NCBI GenBank assembly: GCA_036365515.1
Contig: CM070877.1
Span: forward strand, 88,483,522-88,547,521
Origin: Torymus aiolomorphi
Lineage: Eukaryota; Arthropoda; Insecta; Hymenoptera; Torymidae
Direction: 5' to 3'
Length of the DNA stretch: 64,000 nt
The notes beneath the pieces are model-generated. The model worked only from the letters and a program-made list of their open reading frames with translations, was not told the origin of the DNA and searched no databases. Both the position numbers and the translations under genes were made by a program. Below are positions 47,829 through 59,085 of the stretch, in pieces; the first letter of the stretch is position 1, and the number at the start of each line of letters is the position of its first letter.

Positions 47829-49634
47829 TATATATTCTTAAGGTAAAAAAATTCGTTTATGAATTTCATAGATATTTGTGATTGAAACTATTTTAGCACT
47901 CTTTTCAAATCGTATTTTTTCGTGAACAGCTGTATATATATTAGAAAATGGAAATGATGCGTGCTCGCGTGCGTGTTGTTTACTTGCTTTTATTTTTTAT
48001 TAAAGTTAATTTACAGCGCGCTTTTCTCACCATACAAAATAAAGTATTAAATTTTAAAATTGGAATAAAAAATTAATTCAAGGAATCAGTAAATTAAGAT
48101 TGAGGAAGCTACGTGCCAATGAATTGGCAGCAGTTTTTAAATTATGTGTGGAAAATAAATAAAATAATTGATTGTAATATTATCGTCAAAACCTTTTAAA
48201 ATTCCTAACTAACCTTTACTTCAAATTATATTTTCTTTGTGAAATTTCACACATAGGGTACGTGTATCTAGTAGTATGCTGTCCGTATTTGTGTGCTCTT
48301 TCTGCAATTTCCGATCTAAGAAAAAGGTTCTAACCTTAAAATTAATAAATGGCTATTACAAATCAAAAGCAGGTGCACAACACGCGTGCATAGCGCATAG
48401 CGCATGTCAGTACCATTTTCTAGTATACATAAATTCGTTCCCGAATAATTACGATTTTGAAAGAGGGCTAAAATAGTTTTAACCTCAAATATATCTGAAA
48501 TTCATAAACGAATTCTTTTACCCTAAGAACTCTTCTAATAAATAATATACAAACTCTACATCTCCACCAAATATCAAAGAAAATAAAATAATTTTAATGT
48601 AGTTTTATTGTGCAACAACAAAGAAAGTCATTTTCAAAAATACTAAAATTTTAAATATCAAACATCTCAAAAAATAACCATATAATCTGAATGAAATTTC
48701 ACACAGGTATTGCCTATATCGCATACAAAATAATCTATAAATTTCAAGCTGATACATGAAGTCGTCATTGAGAAATTACGATTTTGAAAAAAACTGTAAA
48801 AGAATTTTAACCTTAAATATCTCTAAAAATCATGAGACAATTCTTTTACCTAAAGGACTTATACGATAATATATAGACTCTACATCTCCACAAAATTTCA
48901 ACAGGATTAAACCAATTTTTGTTTTCTCTAGTTATCATGCGACAAAGAAAATAACTTTGTAAAATGCGAAAATTTTGAAAATCAAATATTTCAAAAAGAA
49001 AATTCGCACACATATTGTATATATCACATGCAAAATTGTCTATAAATTTGGAGCTGATACATGGAGCCGTTCTTGAGAAATTACGATTTGAAAAAAAGGT
49101 TAAAAAAATTTTAACCTCAAATATTTCTGAAATTTCTCGAGTAATCATTTTGCCTAACGAACTCGACCGAGAACTATCCAAAATCTACTTCACAAGAAAT
49201 TTTGAAGCGGTTAAGTCAATTTTACTCCCGTAATCGTTGTACATACAAAACTTATTTTTTTCTCAAAAACTAGTCGACAAAATGGATTCAAATTTTTACA
49301 GATTATAGCTATTTATATTTTGCATTATCATCATTTTTTTCAAGAAAATTACCGTTTAGTTTAGGAGTTTTATGCTTTTTAAGAAAAAAAAAAACACGTT
49401 TTTGTTAATAACAAAAGAACCGTGATAGCTAGAGAAACTTTTTTTAGAAAATATAGGTATTTTAATGCTTATTCGTATGCTATACATTCGATTCAAATAT
49501 CTCAGCAATTTTTTTTCTTTATCTAATAATTTTCCTCAATTGTACACAAGCTCATCTGTAAGTTGCTAAATTTTTAAGTCGCTAAAAATTTTTTTCGCGA
49601 AGTTCTACGATTTTGACACAAAATTTTCCAGTTC

Positions 49635-49912
49635 TGCCTACTGTGCGCCGTCTCCGCAGGAAAACGATTCCGTCGGTCGTTTTCATATCTGAGCATAGCA
49701 GTCGCGCGCTTTACTCTTTGTGCGCGCACTTGTCACTCAGCGATCCAATTAGTTTGAAAGTGAAGTTCGCGTGCGATCTTCGCGTTGTTTTCGGGATTCC
49801 AGGAGCAGATCCCCGGGCAAGTCATTTTAGTCTGACACCGGCGGCATCGTGTTCTAGGGCATTGCTAGCCTGTGGCTTTTTGGGATTTTCCCCCACCAAC
49901 CATCCCGTTACA
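49635..49912 (-). repeat. Inverted gypsy LTR, outer part
   Basis: Reverse complement of about 35805-36085. The minus-strand LTR start TGTAAC is at 49912-49907. Together with 44993-45629 it completes the inverted 5' end. Confidence 0.8.
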
Positions 49913-51750
49913 ACGCCTTTGGTGTTTTCATGTTTAATTTGCGCTAATCGCTGGTCAATTCTCTTTTATATTTAAGGAGAATAAAGAATAATTTATAAAA
50001 AGCAAAAAGAAAGAAAAATTTGCCTCTTCTAGTTTTATTTGTTTTCTTGTTTGTTAATTTAACAACAAAAAAATTGAGTTGACATAAGGCAATTTGTTGC
50101 AAAACCAAAAAGGAGTAAATTCCAATAATTTATATTAATTTATAATATTTATACTGTTTGTGGGGTCGTTTGCACTTTGTCTAAATGCGTCGCATTCAGA
50201 TTTGCACTTGCAATATACGCATTCAATAATTTATTGCAGTAGGAAAATTACGTTCGTTAAATTCTGTGAATTTATATTGCGTGGATCGCGGTAAATAAAT
50301 TCTAAGAATATTTTATTTAGTAATTTAAATTATTTTATCTCTTTATTAGAATAGAAAAAAATATTGCTTACTAAATTAGGTAAAATGTTAAAAGAATGAG
50401 ATAAATTATTAAACTGCGTAATTATTTTAGGTCTTAATTTTAACTGGAAGAGTATTAGGTTTAACTTAAAATTCCAAAGGTTATTTTATTAAATGTTATT
50501 GAAGGCTTAATACTGTTAATGGACACGTTGGATTTTTATTTAAAGTAGCATCCTTCGACAATAGCCCTACATAACTACTTTTCCTGTTAGAAAAATTTTT
50601 AGAAGGGTATAAATGTACAGTTAAAAGCAATTTCTTTAGAAAAACTTTTGAGTTCGAGTTTTATTCCAACTTTGCCGCAACTCTATGCGCTTTAACGCTT
50701 AATTGGGCAAACGAATTCCACGTTCCGATTGGTCAACTTGGCGACTATTGCAGAAACACTCGTAACACTATTGTAGCAAAGCAGCGCCATCCTAAACAAG
50801 AGAAGAAGGACTCGGACACAGGGATGTTAAGCCACCTTGCATAGGTGTGCACACGTACGCACACGTACGCACACGCGTGCGCATACGTATGCGTACGTGT
50901 ACAAGTGGAGTCAGCTGCGTCTGTAGGGCATTGTAAAAAGATTATTATACAATTAAAAATAAAGAATATTTGGAAGTTGAAACTTGTGTTCAGGTAAGAA
51001 AAACTATTGCTCTTTATAATTTTCATATTTATCGCGAGTTTTAGCGATAACAAATTATTATACTGCCAAGTTTATCGTGGATAACCTAGCATATTCTAAT
51101 TGGTAAATAAATTAATAAAGATGAAATTTATAAGTTAAAAACAGTCATATATCTCATAAAGAATATAATTGGTAAAATATATAGACACAATAATTTATAA
51201 TTTGTTTATTAAACATTAACTTTCATAAGTACATGCATGTAGCATTACAGTGGCTTTCAAAGTTCATTTACATTAAAAAAAAGCTGTTCCTCTGAGTTGT
51301 TAGTATATTCCTTAGTTGTTATCAACATGTTAGTTAACTTTGTCATCAACAATTTGCAGTTTAATAAGTGTAAAGTATTTGAAAAATAACTGTATAAGTA
51401 TGTTTATTGCGTCCGCACCTACACTTTCATAATATCAAGTTATTATAAAGTAAAGTCACTAATAATTGCTCTATCCAACTTTATAAGCATTGACATATAT
51501 ATTAGATTAAAGTATAAAATTAAATTATACAAGCAACCGAGTAGCATCATCTTGACATTATATCGTTTGATATTCTATAAAATAACCTCTGAAGTGTAGA
51601 ATAGTGCATATATGTGAGTATGTGCTTGTGCACATATTAAATAAGCACAGCACACTGATCGAAATGATTCAGAATTGCTCAAAATCATTAGCGACAAAAA
51701 AATGTTTGTCATATAAACAAAAATAAAGGTATATTGTGTGTGTATTGTGA
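49913..51750. other. AT-rich non-coding stretch
   Basis: No gene seen. A 102-residue minus-strand ORF at 50745-51053 overlaps the purine-pyrimidine tract and has no known features. The rest is AT-rich without obvious repeats. Confidence 0.55.
50845..50903. other. 59-bp perfect alternating purine-pyrimidine tract
   Basis: Every base alternates purine and pyrimidine, mainly as AC, GC, GT and CG steps (for example cacacgtacgcacacgcgtg), and the tract is close to self-complementary. Such DNA readily adopts the left-handed Z form under negative supercoiling. Confidence 0.85.
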
Positions 51751-52345
51751 ACCAGATTAAAGTAGGCAGCGTAAGCCAAGTTGTAATTATAAGATCATCT
51801 GCATTGTAGTGGAGCTGGATATATAAATTTTTGTTCAGTTATTTATTAAATTATTTAGAAAAAGACTACAGTAACAGATTTTTATTAGCTGCTTCCATTG
51901 GAATTCTTACCCCGAGACCCATGTGCATTTTTAGATTTGGCTACTGATATTTGTCAGAAGGATTGTTAAACGGTATCTTTTAGTCCTTGCGAGTTATATT
52001 GCTGGATTCCAGTCTATTATTATTTATATAAATATAAACTGTCTATTTTTATTTATGTAAATATAGAATTTATGTAATAGTAGACTGGAATGCAGAAATA
52101 TCAGTCGCAAGGACTAACAGATACCGTGTAATAATCCTTTTGAGAAATGTCAGTCGCCCAATCTAAAAATGCACATAGGTCTCGAGGTAAGACTTCCAAC
52201 GGAGGCAGCTAATGAAAATCTCTTACGATAGTCTATTTCTAAATAATTTAACAAATAACCAAACAAAAATTTATATATCTAGCTCCACTAAAATGCAGAT
52301 GACTTTATAATTACAACTTGGCTTGCACTGCCTACTTAATCTGGT
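51751..52345. mobile_element. 595-bp foldback element
   Basis: Starts accagattaaagtaggcag and ends with the reverse, ctgcctacttaatctggt. The arms are ~290 bp around a short AT loop near 52030-52050 and match at most positions. No coding. A partial direct duplication of the right arm (ggcagcaaatgaaaatctgtt near 52362, against ggcagctaatgaaaatctctt near 52204) sits just outside. Confidence 0.85.
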
Positions 52346-52495
52346 GAAAATTGGAACTGAGGCAGCAAATGAAAATCTGTTACGATTGTCGTTTTATAAA
52401 TAATTTAATAAAGATATTTATTGTTAATTATAAATATGATGATTATGGGAACTTTTTATGTTGCTATTTTAAAGGGTTCTATAACGAGGATCAAT

Positions 52496-52635
52496 ATGAT
52501 CAGGAAAACTAGGATAGATTGGTCGAATTTTACGAAATTACGAAATCCGGAAACTAATGTCATCGAAGCAGCTATGTGCAATGACTGCCAAGCTCTTTTA
52601 AAAACCATCAGCCAGACAAGATTACAGATTCATCG
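52496..52635 (+). CDS. hAT transposase, exon 1 (BED zinc finger)
   Basis: An open frame beginning upstream at 52421; the Met at 52496 gives the best start because IRKTRIDWSNFTKL, the first BED residues, follows at once. The finger shows W-x-x-F, A-x-CNDC and, 16 residues later, H in LQIH. It ends at a donor CATCG|GTAAAC. The frame would stop one codon later if unspliced, so splicing is needed. The last zinc ligand is missing here and is supplied by exon 2. BED fingers give hAT transposases DNA binding at their ends. Between this exon and the next lie 7.5 kb of repeats. Confidence 0.72.
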
Positions 52636-52904
52636 GTAAACAAACCTTTTTTCAGAATGATCTTCTATTTATGAAAATTGTACTGAATTTTATTGAATTT
52701 TATTTAACCTTTTCAACGTTTATAAAAAAAAATATGGTTTTACTAAAATATTAATTTCTTTCTTTGCATTTCAATAACTTACTAGAGATTATTAATAAAA
52801 TGTTTGTTGCAAACGTGACTTCTGTACATTTTATAAATTACATTGCTTATAAAATTAAGACACTCCTAGAAATCACATATATTCATATAAAATTTAATTT
52901 ATTC

Positions 52905-53600
52905 CACACCTCGACCAAAAGGCCATCTTTTTCGCCCCTGAAAAGCGGGGCGAAAGTAACATATTTTACCCGAAATCAGTTTTGCGGGGCAAAAGTAGAA
53001 TTAGCGGGGCAAAAGTAAAATTCAATTTTTTTTTATTCTTCACGATTTTCTTCTCTCGAAATCTTCCAAATCAATTTAACAAATTGCGAAGTTGTTTCGA
53101 CGAAGTTGTTTCGCGAAGTTGTTTGAAAAAGTGGCCTTCCAGTCGAATGTGGAATAATAGTACATTATGCATCAAGGGGCAAATGTAGCAGATTTTTCCC
53201 GCGGGTGAGTGCTGCTCGAACGCGAATATTTTCTCGCAAGGGCAGTATTATCATCCAAGCGAAAAATCTATTTTTGTCCTATGTTGCAAATAGTATTTTA
53301 TTCCACATCCGACCGGAAGGCCCCTTTTTAATCCTGAAAAATGGGGTCGAAATAATTTCGCAATCTGTTAAATTGATTTCGAAGATTTCGAGAAAAGAAG
53401 ATCGTGAATAAAAAAATTTTCAATTTTACTTTTGCCCAGCTGATCTTATTTTGGCCCAGCCAATTTTACTTTTGCACCGCTAATTTTACTTTTGGCCAGA
53501 AAATTTTAGTTTTGTCCCGCTAAGTTTACCTTTGCCCCGCACAATTGATTTCGGGTCGCTTTTCACGGGCGAAAGGTGGCCTTTCGCATGGAATAAAATA
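52905..53600. repeat. Foldback region with repeated ggggcaaaagta words
   Basis: 52903-52960 (ccacacctcgaccaaaaggcc) recurs directly at 53298-53350. 53040-53100 is reversed at 53355-53410. The phrases ggggcaaaagtaaaatt and their reverse fill both sides. 53140-53250 is related, in reverse, to 60010-60120. No coding. Confidence 0.65.
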
Positions 53601-53601
53601 C

Positions 53602-53687
53602 TTTTCACCATACCAGGGCCGAAAGTGATACATTCCCGCCCGGCTCAAAAACGGGAATGTGGTCTTGTCGGCCCGGGTGTGGTGAAA
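53602..53687. mobile_element. Short palindromic miniature element, copy 2
   Basis: Runs from ttttcaccataccagggcc to its reverse, ggcccgggtgtggtgaaaa, around a loop with ctcaaaaacgggaat. Sister of 9213-9287. Confidence 0.65.
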
Positions 53688-53719
53688 AATAGTATACGCC
53701 CCACGGAAGTAAAATTGGC

Positions 53720-53910
53720 CAGCCCACATCTCGGGATGTCTATTAAGGTAGCACCACCACTAACGACCGCCACTATGAAAACTACATCATAATTTGTTGC
53801 TAATTTGATGCTAATTTGTTACACCTATACCGAATTTTTTGCTCAAGCCGTTCCCGAGATATCCTGGCGGTCCTACCATTAGACTTAAGCTAGCACCGCC
53901 ACAGCTCTAA
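53720..53910. repeat. Inverted partner of 59750-59950 (end of composite in hAT intron 1)
   Basis: The words catctcgg, gtctattaag, cactaacgaccgccac, aatttgttgctaatttg and ttcccgagatatcctggcgg return in reverse at 59750-59950. With 53140-53250 against 60010-60120, this shows that about 52905-60130 is one inverted-repeat composite of ~7.2 kb. Confidence 0.7.
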
Positions 53911-54166
53911 CTTTTGAATGACACAACACTTTTTGACGGGACAGGTGACGTAATTTGTTGCTAATTTTTTGCTTCAAGATAGGCAAGGTCCTGAATCTCG
54001 AAAAACAAAATAGCGCCTATTGGCGGTACCTGGCCATCCCCCGAATCATATAATTTCTTTAAATTTTGATAGTTTGATTCTTGAAGCTAATGGTAGTAGT
54101 AGATAATGTGGATTTGAAGGAAGCTGATGGCCAATAACTACCAATGTTTAAATAAATTATTTTTAT

Positions 54167-54211
54167 TTTAACAACGTTTCGGACATTTTTTATGTCTCTC
54201 TTGAGGTTAAA
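54167..54211 (-). ncRNA. Hammerhead motif, left arm, core-mutated
   Basis: Mirror of the motif at 54305-54350 with the same stem-loop and CGAAACGTTG, but the 5' core reads CTCAAGA instead of CTGAAGA. The lost G should abolish cleavage. Confidence 0.6.
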
Positions 54212-54304
54212 TTTTGTCAAAGTTATTAATTGGAAGAATTTTGCGTTGTCAACAATAATCAAATTGACAACGGAAAATTCTTCCGATTAATAACTTTGAC
54301 AAAA

Positions 54305-54350
54305 TTTAACCTGAAGAGGGACATAAAAAAATGTCCGAAACGTTGTTAAA
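54305..54350 (+). ncRNA. Minimal hammerhead ribozyme, Penelope type
   Basis: TTTAAC (54305-54310) can pair with GTTAAA (54345-54350) as a 6-bp helix I. CTGAAGA (54311-54317) is the conserved core, then one extra G. GGACAT/ATGTCC (54319-54324 with 54331-54336) is a perfect 6-bp helix II, then GAAA (54337-54340), and C-G-T-T with the cleavage site after T54344. Helix III is reduced to ACGT, which is self-complementary, so two molecules could pair. This agrees with the minimal, dimer-acting hammerheads described for Penelope-like elements. Confidence 0.75.
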
Positions 54351-54664
54351 ATAAAAAATAATTTATTTAAACATTGGTATTTATTGGCCATCAGCTTCCT
54401 TCAAATCCACAATTTCTTTAAATTACGAATAATTCAACAAACAACTATGGGATACGTTATGACTAAAATATTTTTTGACGGGACAAGTGGCATAATTTGT
54501 TGCAAATGTATTGCTTCAAGATAGACTACGATCTAAATCTCAATAAACAAAATGGCGCCTATGGGCGTTACCTGGCCAAACATCGGCTCACGTAATTTTC
54601 TTAAATTACAAATTATTAGATAAAAAAATTTTGGATATTTTGTAGCTAATTTGTTGCTAATTTG

Positions 54665-57600
54665 TTAGACTAATCCTGATTTTAGTACGCATATAAGAGA
54701 GTCATGTAGACATGAAAAAATAAGCGAAACGATTATTTGAATAATTTTTAAACCCAAGTAGCCGGGGGAAGGGAGGTCTACGCATATAAGAGTCATGTAG
54801 ACATGAAAAAAATAAGCGAAATGATTATTTGAATAATTTTTAAACCCAAGTAGGCGGGGGGTATGAGGTTCACGCATATGAAGGAATTACGCAGACGTGC
54901 AACAATAATCAAGACAATTATTTAAACAATTTTTAAACCCAAGTAGCCGGGGGGACGCGAGGTCCACGAATAGGAGGGAGTCATGAAGACATGAAAAAAT
55001 AATCCTAACGATTATTTAAATAATTTTTAAACCTAAGTTGGCGGGGGATAGGAGGTCCACGCATATAAGGGAGTCATGTAGGCATGAAAAAATAAGCAAA
55101 ACGATTTTTTATATAATTTTGAAACCCAAGTAGGCGGGGGATATGAGGTCCACGCATATAATGGAGTCATGTAGACATGAAATAATAAGCAAATAAACGA
55201 TTATTTAAATAATTTTTAAAACCAAGTAGCCAGGAGACGCGAAGTCCACGCATATGAGGGAATTACCCAGAAATGAAATAATAAGCAAAACAATTATTTA
55301 AATAATTTTTAAACCCAAGTAGTCGGAGGATGGGAGGTCTACGCATATAAGAGAGTCATGTAGACATGAATAAATAATCCAAACAATTATTTGAATAATT
55401 TTTAAACCCTAGTAGCCGGGGGACGGGAGATCTACGCATATAAGAGAGTCATGTAGACATGAATAAAATAAGCGAAACGATTATTTGAATATTTTTTAAA
55501 CCGAAGTACGCGGGGTATATTAGGTTCACGCATATGAAGGAATTACGCAGACGTGCAATAATAACCAAGACAATTATTTAAACAATTTTTAAACCCAAGT
55601 AGCCGGGGACGCGAGGTCCACGAATAGGAGGTAGTCATGAAGACATGAAAAAATAATCCAAACGATAATTTAAATAATTTTTAAACCTAAGTAGGCGGGG
55701 GATAGGAGGTCCACGCAATACGGGAGTCATGTAGGCATGAAAAAATAAGCAAAACGATTTTTATATAATTTTGAAACCCAAGTAGCCGGGGGACGGGAGG
55801 TCTACGCATATAAGAGAGTCATGTAGACATGAATAAAATAAGCGAAACGATTATTTGAATAATTTTTAAACCCAAGTAGCCAGGGAACCCGAGGTCCACG
55901 CATATGAGGGAATTACCCAGACATGAAATAATAAGCAAAACGATTATTTAAATAATTTTTAAACCCAAGTAGCCGGGGGACGGGAGGTCTACGCATATAA
56001 GAGTCATGTAGACATGAAAAAAATAAGCGAAATGATTATTTGAATAATTTTTAAACCCAAGTAGGCGGGCGGTATGAGGTTCACGCATATGAAGGAATTA
56101 CGCAGATGTGCAACAATAACCAAGACAATTATTTAAACAATTTTTAAACCCAAGTAGCCGGGGGACGCGAGGTCCACGAATAGGAGGGAGTCATGAAGAC
56201 ATGAAAAAATAATCCTAACGATTATTTAAATAATTTTTAAACCTAAGTTGGCGGGGGATAGGAGGTCCACGCATATAAGGAAGTCATGTAGACATGAAAT
56301 AATAAGCAAATAAACGATTATTTAAATAATTTTTAAAACCAAGTAGCCAGGGGACGCGAGGTCCACGCATATGAGGGAATTACCCAGAAATGAAATAATA
56401 AGCAAAACAATTATTTAAATAATTTTTAAACCCAAGTAGTCGGAGGACGGGAGGTCTACGCATATAAGAGAGTCATGTAGACATGAAAAAATAATCCAAA
56501 CGATTATTTGAATAATTTTTAAGCTCTAGTAGCCGGGGGACGGGAGATCTACGCATATAAGAGAGTCATGTAGACATGAATAAAATAAGCGAAACGATTA
56601 TTTGAATAATTTTTAAACCGAAGTACGCGGGGGATATTAGGTTCACGCATATAAGGGAGTCATGTAGACATGAAATAATAAGCAAATAAAAGATTATTTA
56701 AATAATTTTTAAAACCAAGTAGCCAGGGGACTCGAGGTCCACGCATATGAGGGAATTATCCAGAAATGAAATAATAAGCAAAACGATTATTTAAATAATT
56801 TTTAAACCCAAGTAGCCGGTGGACGCGAGGTCCACGAATAGGAGAGAGTCATGAAGACATGAAAAAATAATCCAAACGATAATTTAAATAAATTTTATAC
56901 CTTAGTAGGCGGGGGTAGGAGGTCCACGCATATAAGGGAGTCATGTAGGCATGAAAAAATAAGCAAAACGATTATTTAAATAATTTTTAAACCCAAGTAG
57001 CCGGGGGACGGGAGGTCTACGCATATAAGAGAGTCATGTAGACATGAAAAAATAAGCGAAACGATTATTTGAATAATTTTTAAACCCACGTAGGCGGGGG
57101 ATTTGAGATCCACGCATATGAAGGAATTACGCAGACGTGCAACAATAACCAAGACAATTATTTAAACAATTTTTAAACCCAAGTAGTCGGGGGACGCGAG
57201 GTTCACGAATAGGAGAGAGTCATGAAGACATGAAAAAATAATCCAAACGATAATTTAAATTAATTTTATACCTTAGTAGGCGGGGGATAGGAGGTCCATG
57301 CATATAAGGTAGTCATGTAGGCATAAAAAAATAAGCAAAACGATTATTTAAATAATTTTTAAACCCAAGTAGCCGGGGGACGGGAGGTCTACGCATTTAA
57401 GAGAGTCATGTAGACATGAAAAAATAATCCGAACGATTATTTGAATAATTTTTATACCTTAGTAGGCGGGGGATAGGAGGTCCACGCATATGAGGGAGTC
57501 ATGTAGGCATGAAAAATAAGCAAAAGATTTTTTATATAATTTTGAAACCCAAGTAGGCGGGGGATATGAGGTCCACGCATATAAGGGAGTCATGTAGAGA

Positions 57601-58375
57601 TGAAATAATAAGCAAATAAACGATTATTTAAATAATTTTTAAACCCAAGTAGCCAGGGAACTCGAGGTCCACGCATATGAGGGAATTACCCAGATATGAA
57701 ATAATAAGCAAAACGATTATTTAAATAATTTATAAACCCAAGTAACCGGGGGACGGGAGGTCTACGCATATAAGAGAGTCATGTAGACATGAAAAAATAA
57801 AGCAAACGATTATTTGAATAATTTTTAAACCCACGTAGGCGGGGGATTTGAGGTCCACGCATATGAATGAATTACGCAGACGTGCAATAATAACCAAGAC
57901 AATTATTTAAACAATTTTTAAACCCAAGTAGCCGGGGACGCGAGGTCCACGAATAGGAGGAGTCATGAAGACATAAAAAAATACACCAAATGATAATTTA
58001 AATAAATTTTATAGACAAGTAGCTGGGGGATATGGGGTCCACGCATATTAGGGGATTTCGTAAACGTGCAACAATAAGCAAGACAATTATTGAAACAATT
58101 TTTAAACCCAAGTAGGCGGGGATATGAGGTCCACGCATATAAGGGTGTCATGTAGAAATGAAAAAAAAAAGCAAAACGATTATTTAAATACTTTTAAACC
58201 CAAGTAGGCGGGGCATATGAAGTCCACGCATATAAAGGAGTCATGTAGACATGACAAGATAAGCAAAACGATTATTTAAACAATTTTTAAACCCAAGTAG
58301 GCTGGGGATATGAGGTCCACGCATGTAAAGGGAGTCATGAAGACATTAAAAAATAAGCAAAACTATTATTTAATA
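54665..58375 (+). repeat. ~93-bp satellite array (~40 units) inside hAT intron 1
   Basis: Units of 91-96 bp of the form acccaagtagccggggg, then ggtccacgcatataagg, gagtcatgtagacatg and aaacgattatttaaataattt. Several unit subtypes (tacgcatataagag, cacgaataggagg, gaaggaattacgcag, gagggaattaccca) recur in similar order, giving multi-unit higher-order repeats, for example 54872-55060 against 56088-56275. Confidence 0.93.
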
Positions 58376-58640
58376 GTATATTATGCATCAACGGAATAAA
58401 GTGGGCTGTGTGCTACCTGCGCGAGAGTTGTCGCGCGAGCGAAGCGAGAGCGACAAACGCGCAGATTCATACAACCCACTGTATTCCCGAGTGCAATATA
58501 AAACTTTAACACAACTATCATAAAGTTCGTACTCGTTTTCCGCTGAAAATGGAAAAAATGCTGCATATTTATTCCCTAACCTCACTCTCGTTGCCAGCGC
58601 AGCGCGCTGTTTGTTCTCGAGCCGAAGGCGAGGCCCTTGT
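58376..58640. other. Unique insert at the inversion point of the ~93-bp array
   Basis: GC-richer, with gcgcgagcgaagcgagagcg-type words and a 61-65-residue minus-strand ORF pair without known features. The array reads plus to its left and minus to its right. Confidence 0.6.
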
Positions 58641-59085
58641 ATGCGTGGACCTCATATCCTATGGCCACTTGGGATTAAAGTTATTTAAATAATCGTTTTG
58701 CTTATTTTTTCATGTCTACATGACTCCTTTATATGCGTGGACTTCATATGCCCCGCCTACTTGTGTTTAAAAAGTATTTAAATAATCGTTTTGCTTATTT
58801 TTTCATTTCTACATGACACACTTATTTGGGTGGACCTCGCGTCCCCCGGCTACTTGGATTTCAAAATTATTCAAATAATCGGTTTGGTGATTTTTTTATG
58901 TCTATATGATGCTCTTATATGCGTGGACCTCGCGTCCCCCGGCTACTTGGATTTAAAAATTATTTAAATAATCGTTTTGCTTATTGTTGCACGTCTACGT
59001 AATTCTCTAATAACCGTGGAACTCGCATCCCCTGGCTACTTGGGTTTAAAAATTATTTAAATAATCGTTTTTCTTCTTCTTTAGA
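58641..59085 (-). repeat. ~93-bp satellite array, inverted part (~5 units)
   Basis: Reverse-complement units (catgtctacatgactcc, tatgcgtggacctc, ggctacttgg), closing the array. Confidence 0.9.

Larger units (their letters stand above)
45630..49634. mobile_element. 4-kb insertion inside the inverted gypsy LTR, itself a nested composite
   Basis: It splits the inverted LTR, whose halves are otherwise collinear with 35805-36090. The outer part consists of AT-rich units of ~300-340 bp. Two are direct (45660-45960 and 47845-47940) and about three are inverted (about 48410-49230), marked by attttaacctcaaatat and gagaaattacgatt. A separate TA-flanked element sits inside at 45966-47828. No ORF longer than ~110 residues was found and no transposase was recognised. 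Clear terminal repeats of the outer insertion were not found. Confidence 0.6.
54108..54411. repeat. 304-bp palindrome made of two Penelope-type ends, tail to tail
   Basis: Left arm from gtggatttgaaggaagctgat, right arm ending with its reverse, around a short loop near 54255. Each arm contains a hammerhead motif. Arms are ~145 bp and differ at few positions. Confidence 0.85.

Noticed and set aside
54665..58375. CRISPR-like regular repeats
   Set aside because: Whole ~93-bp units are repeated without unique spacers, in a clearly eukaryotic, transposon-rich context.
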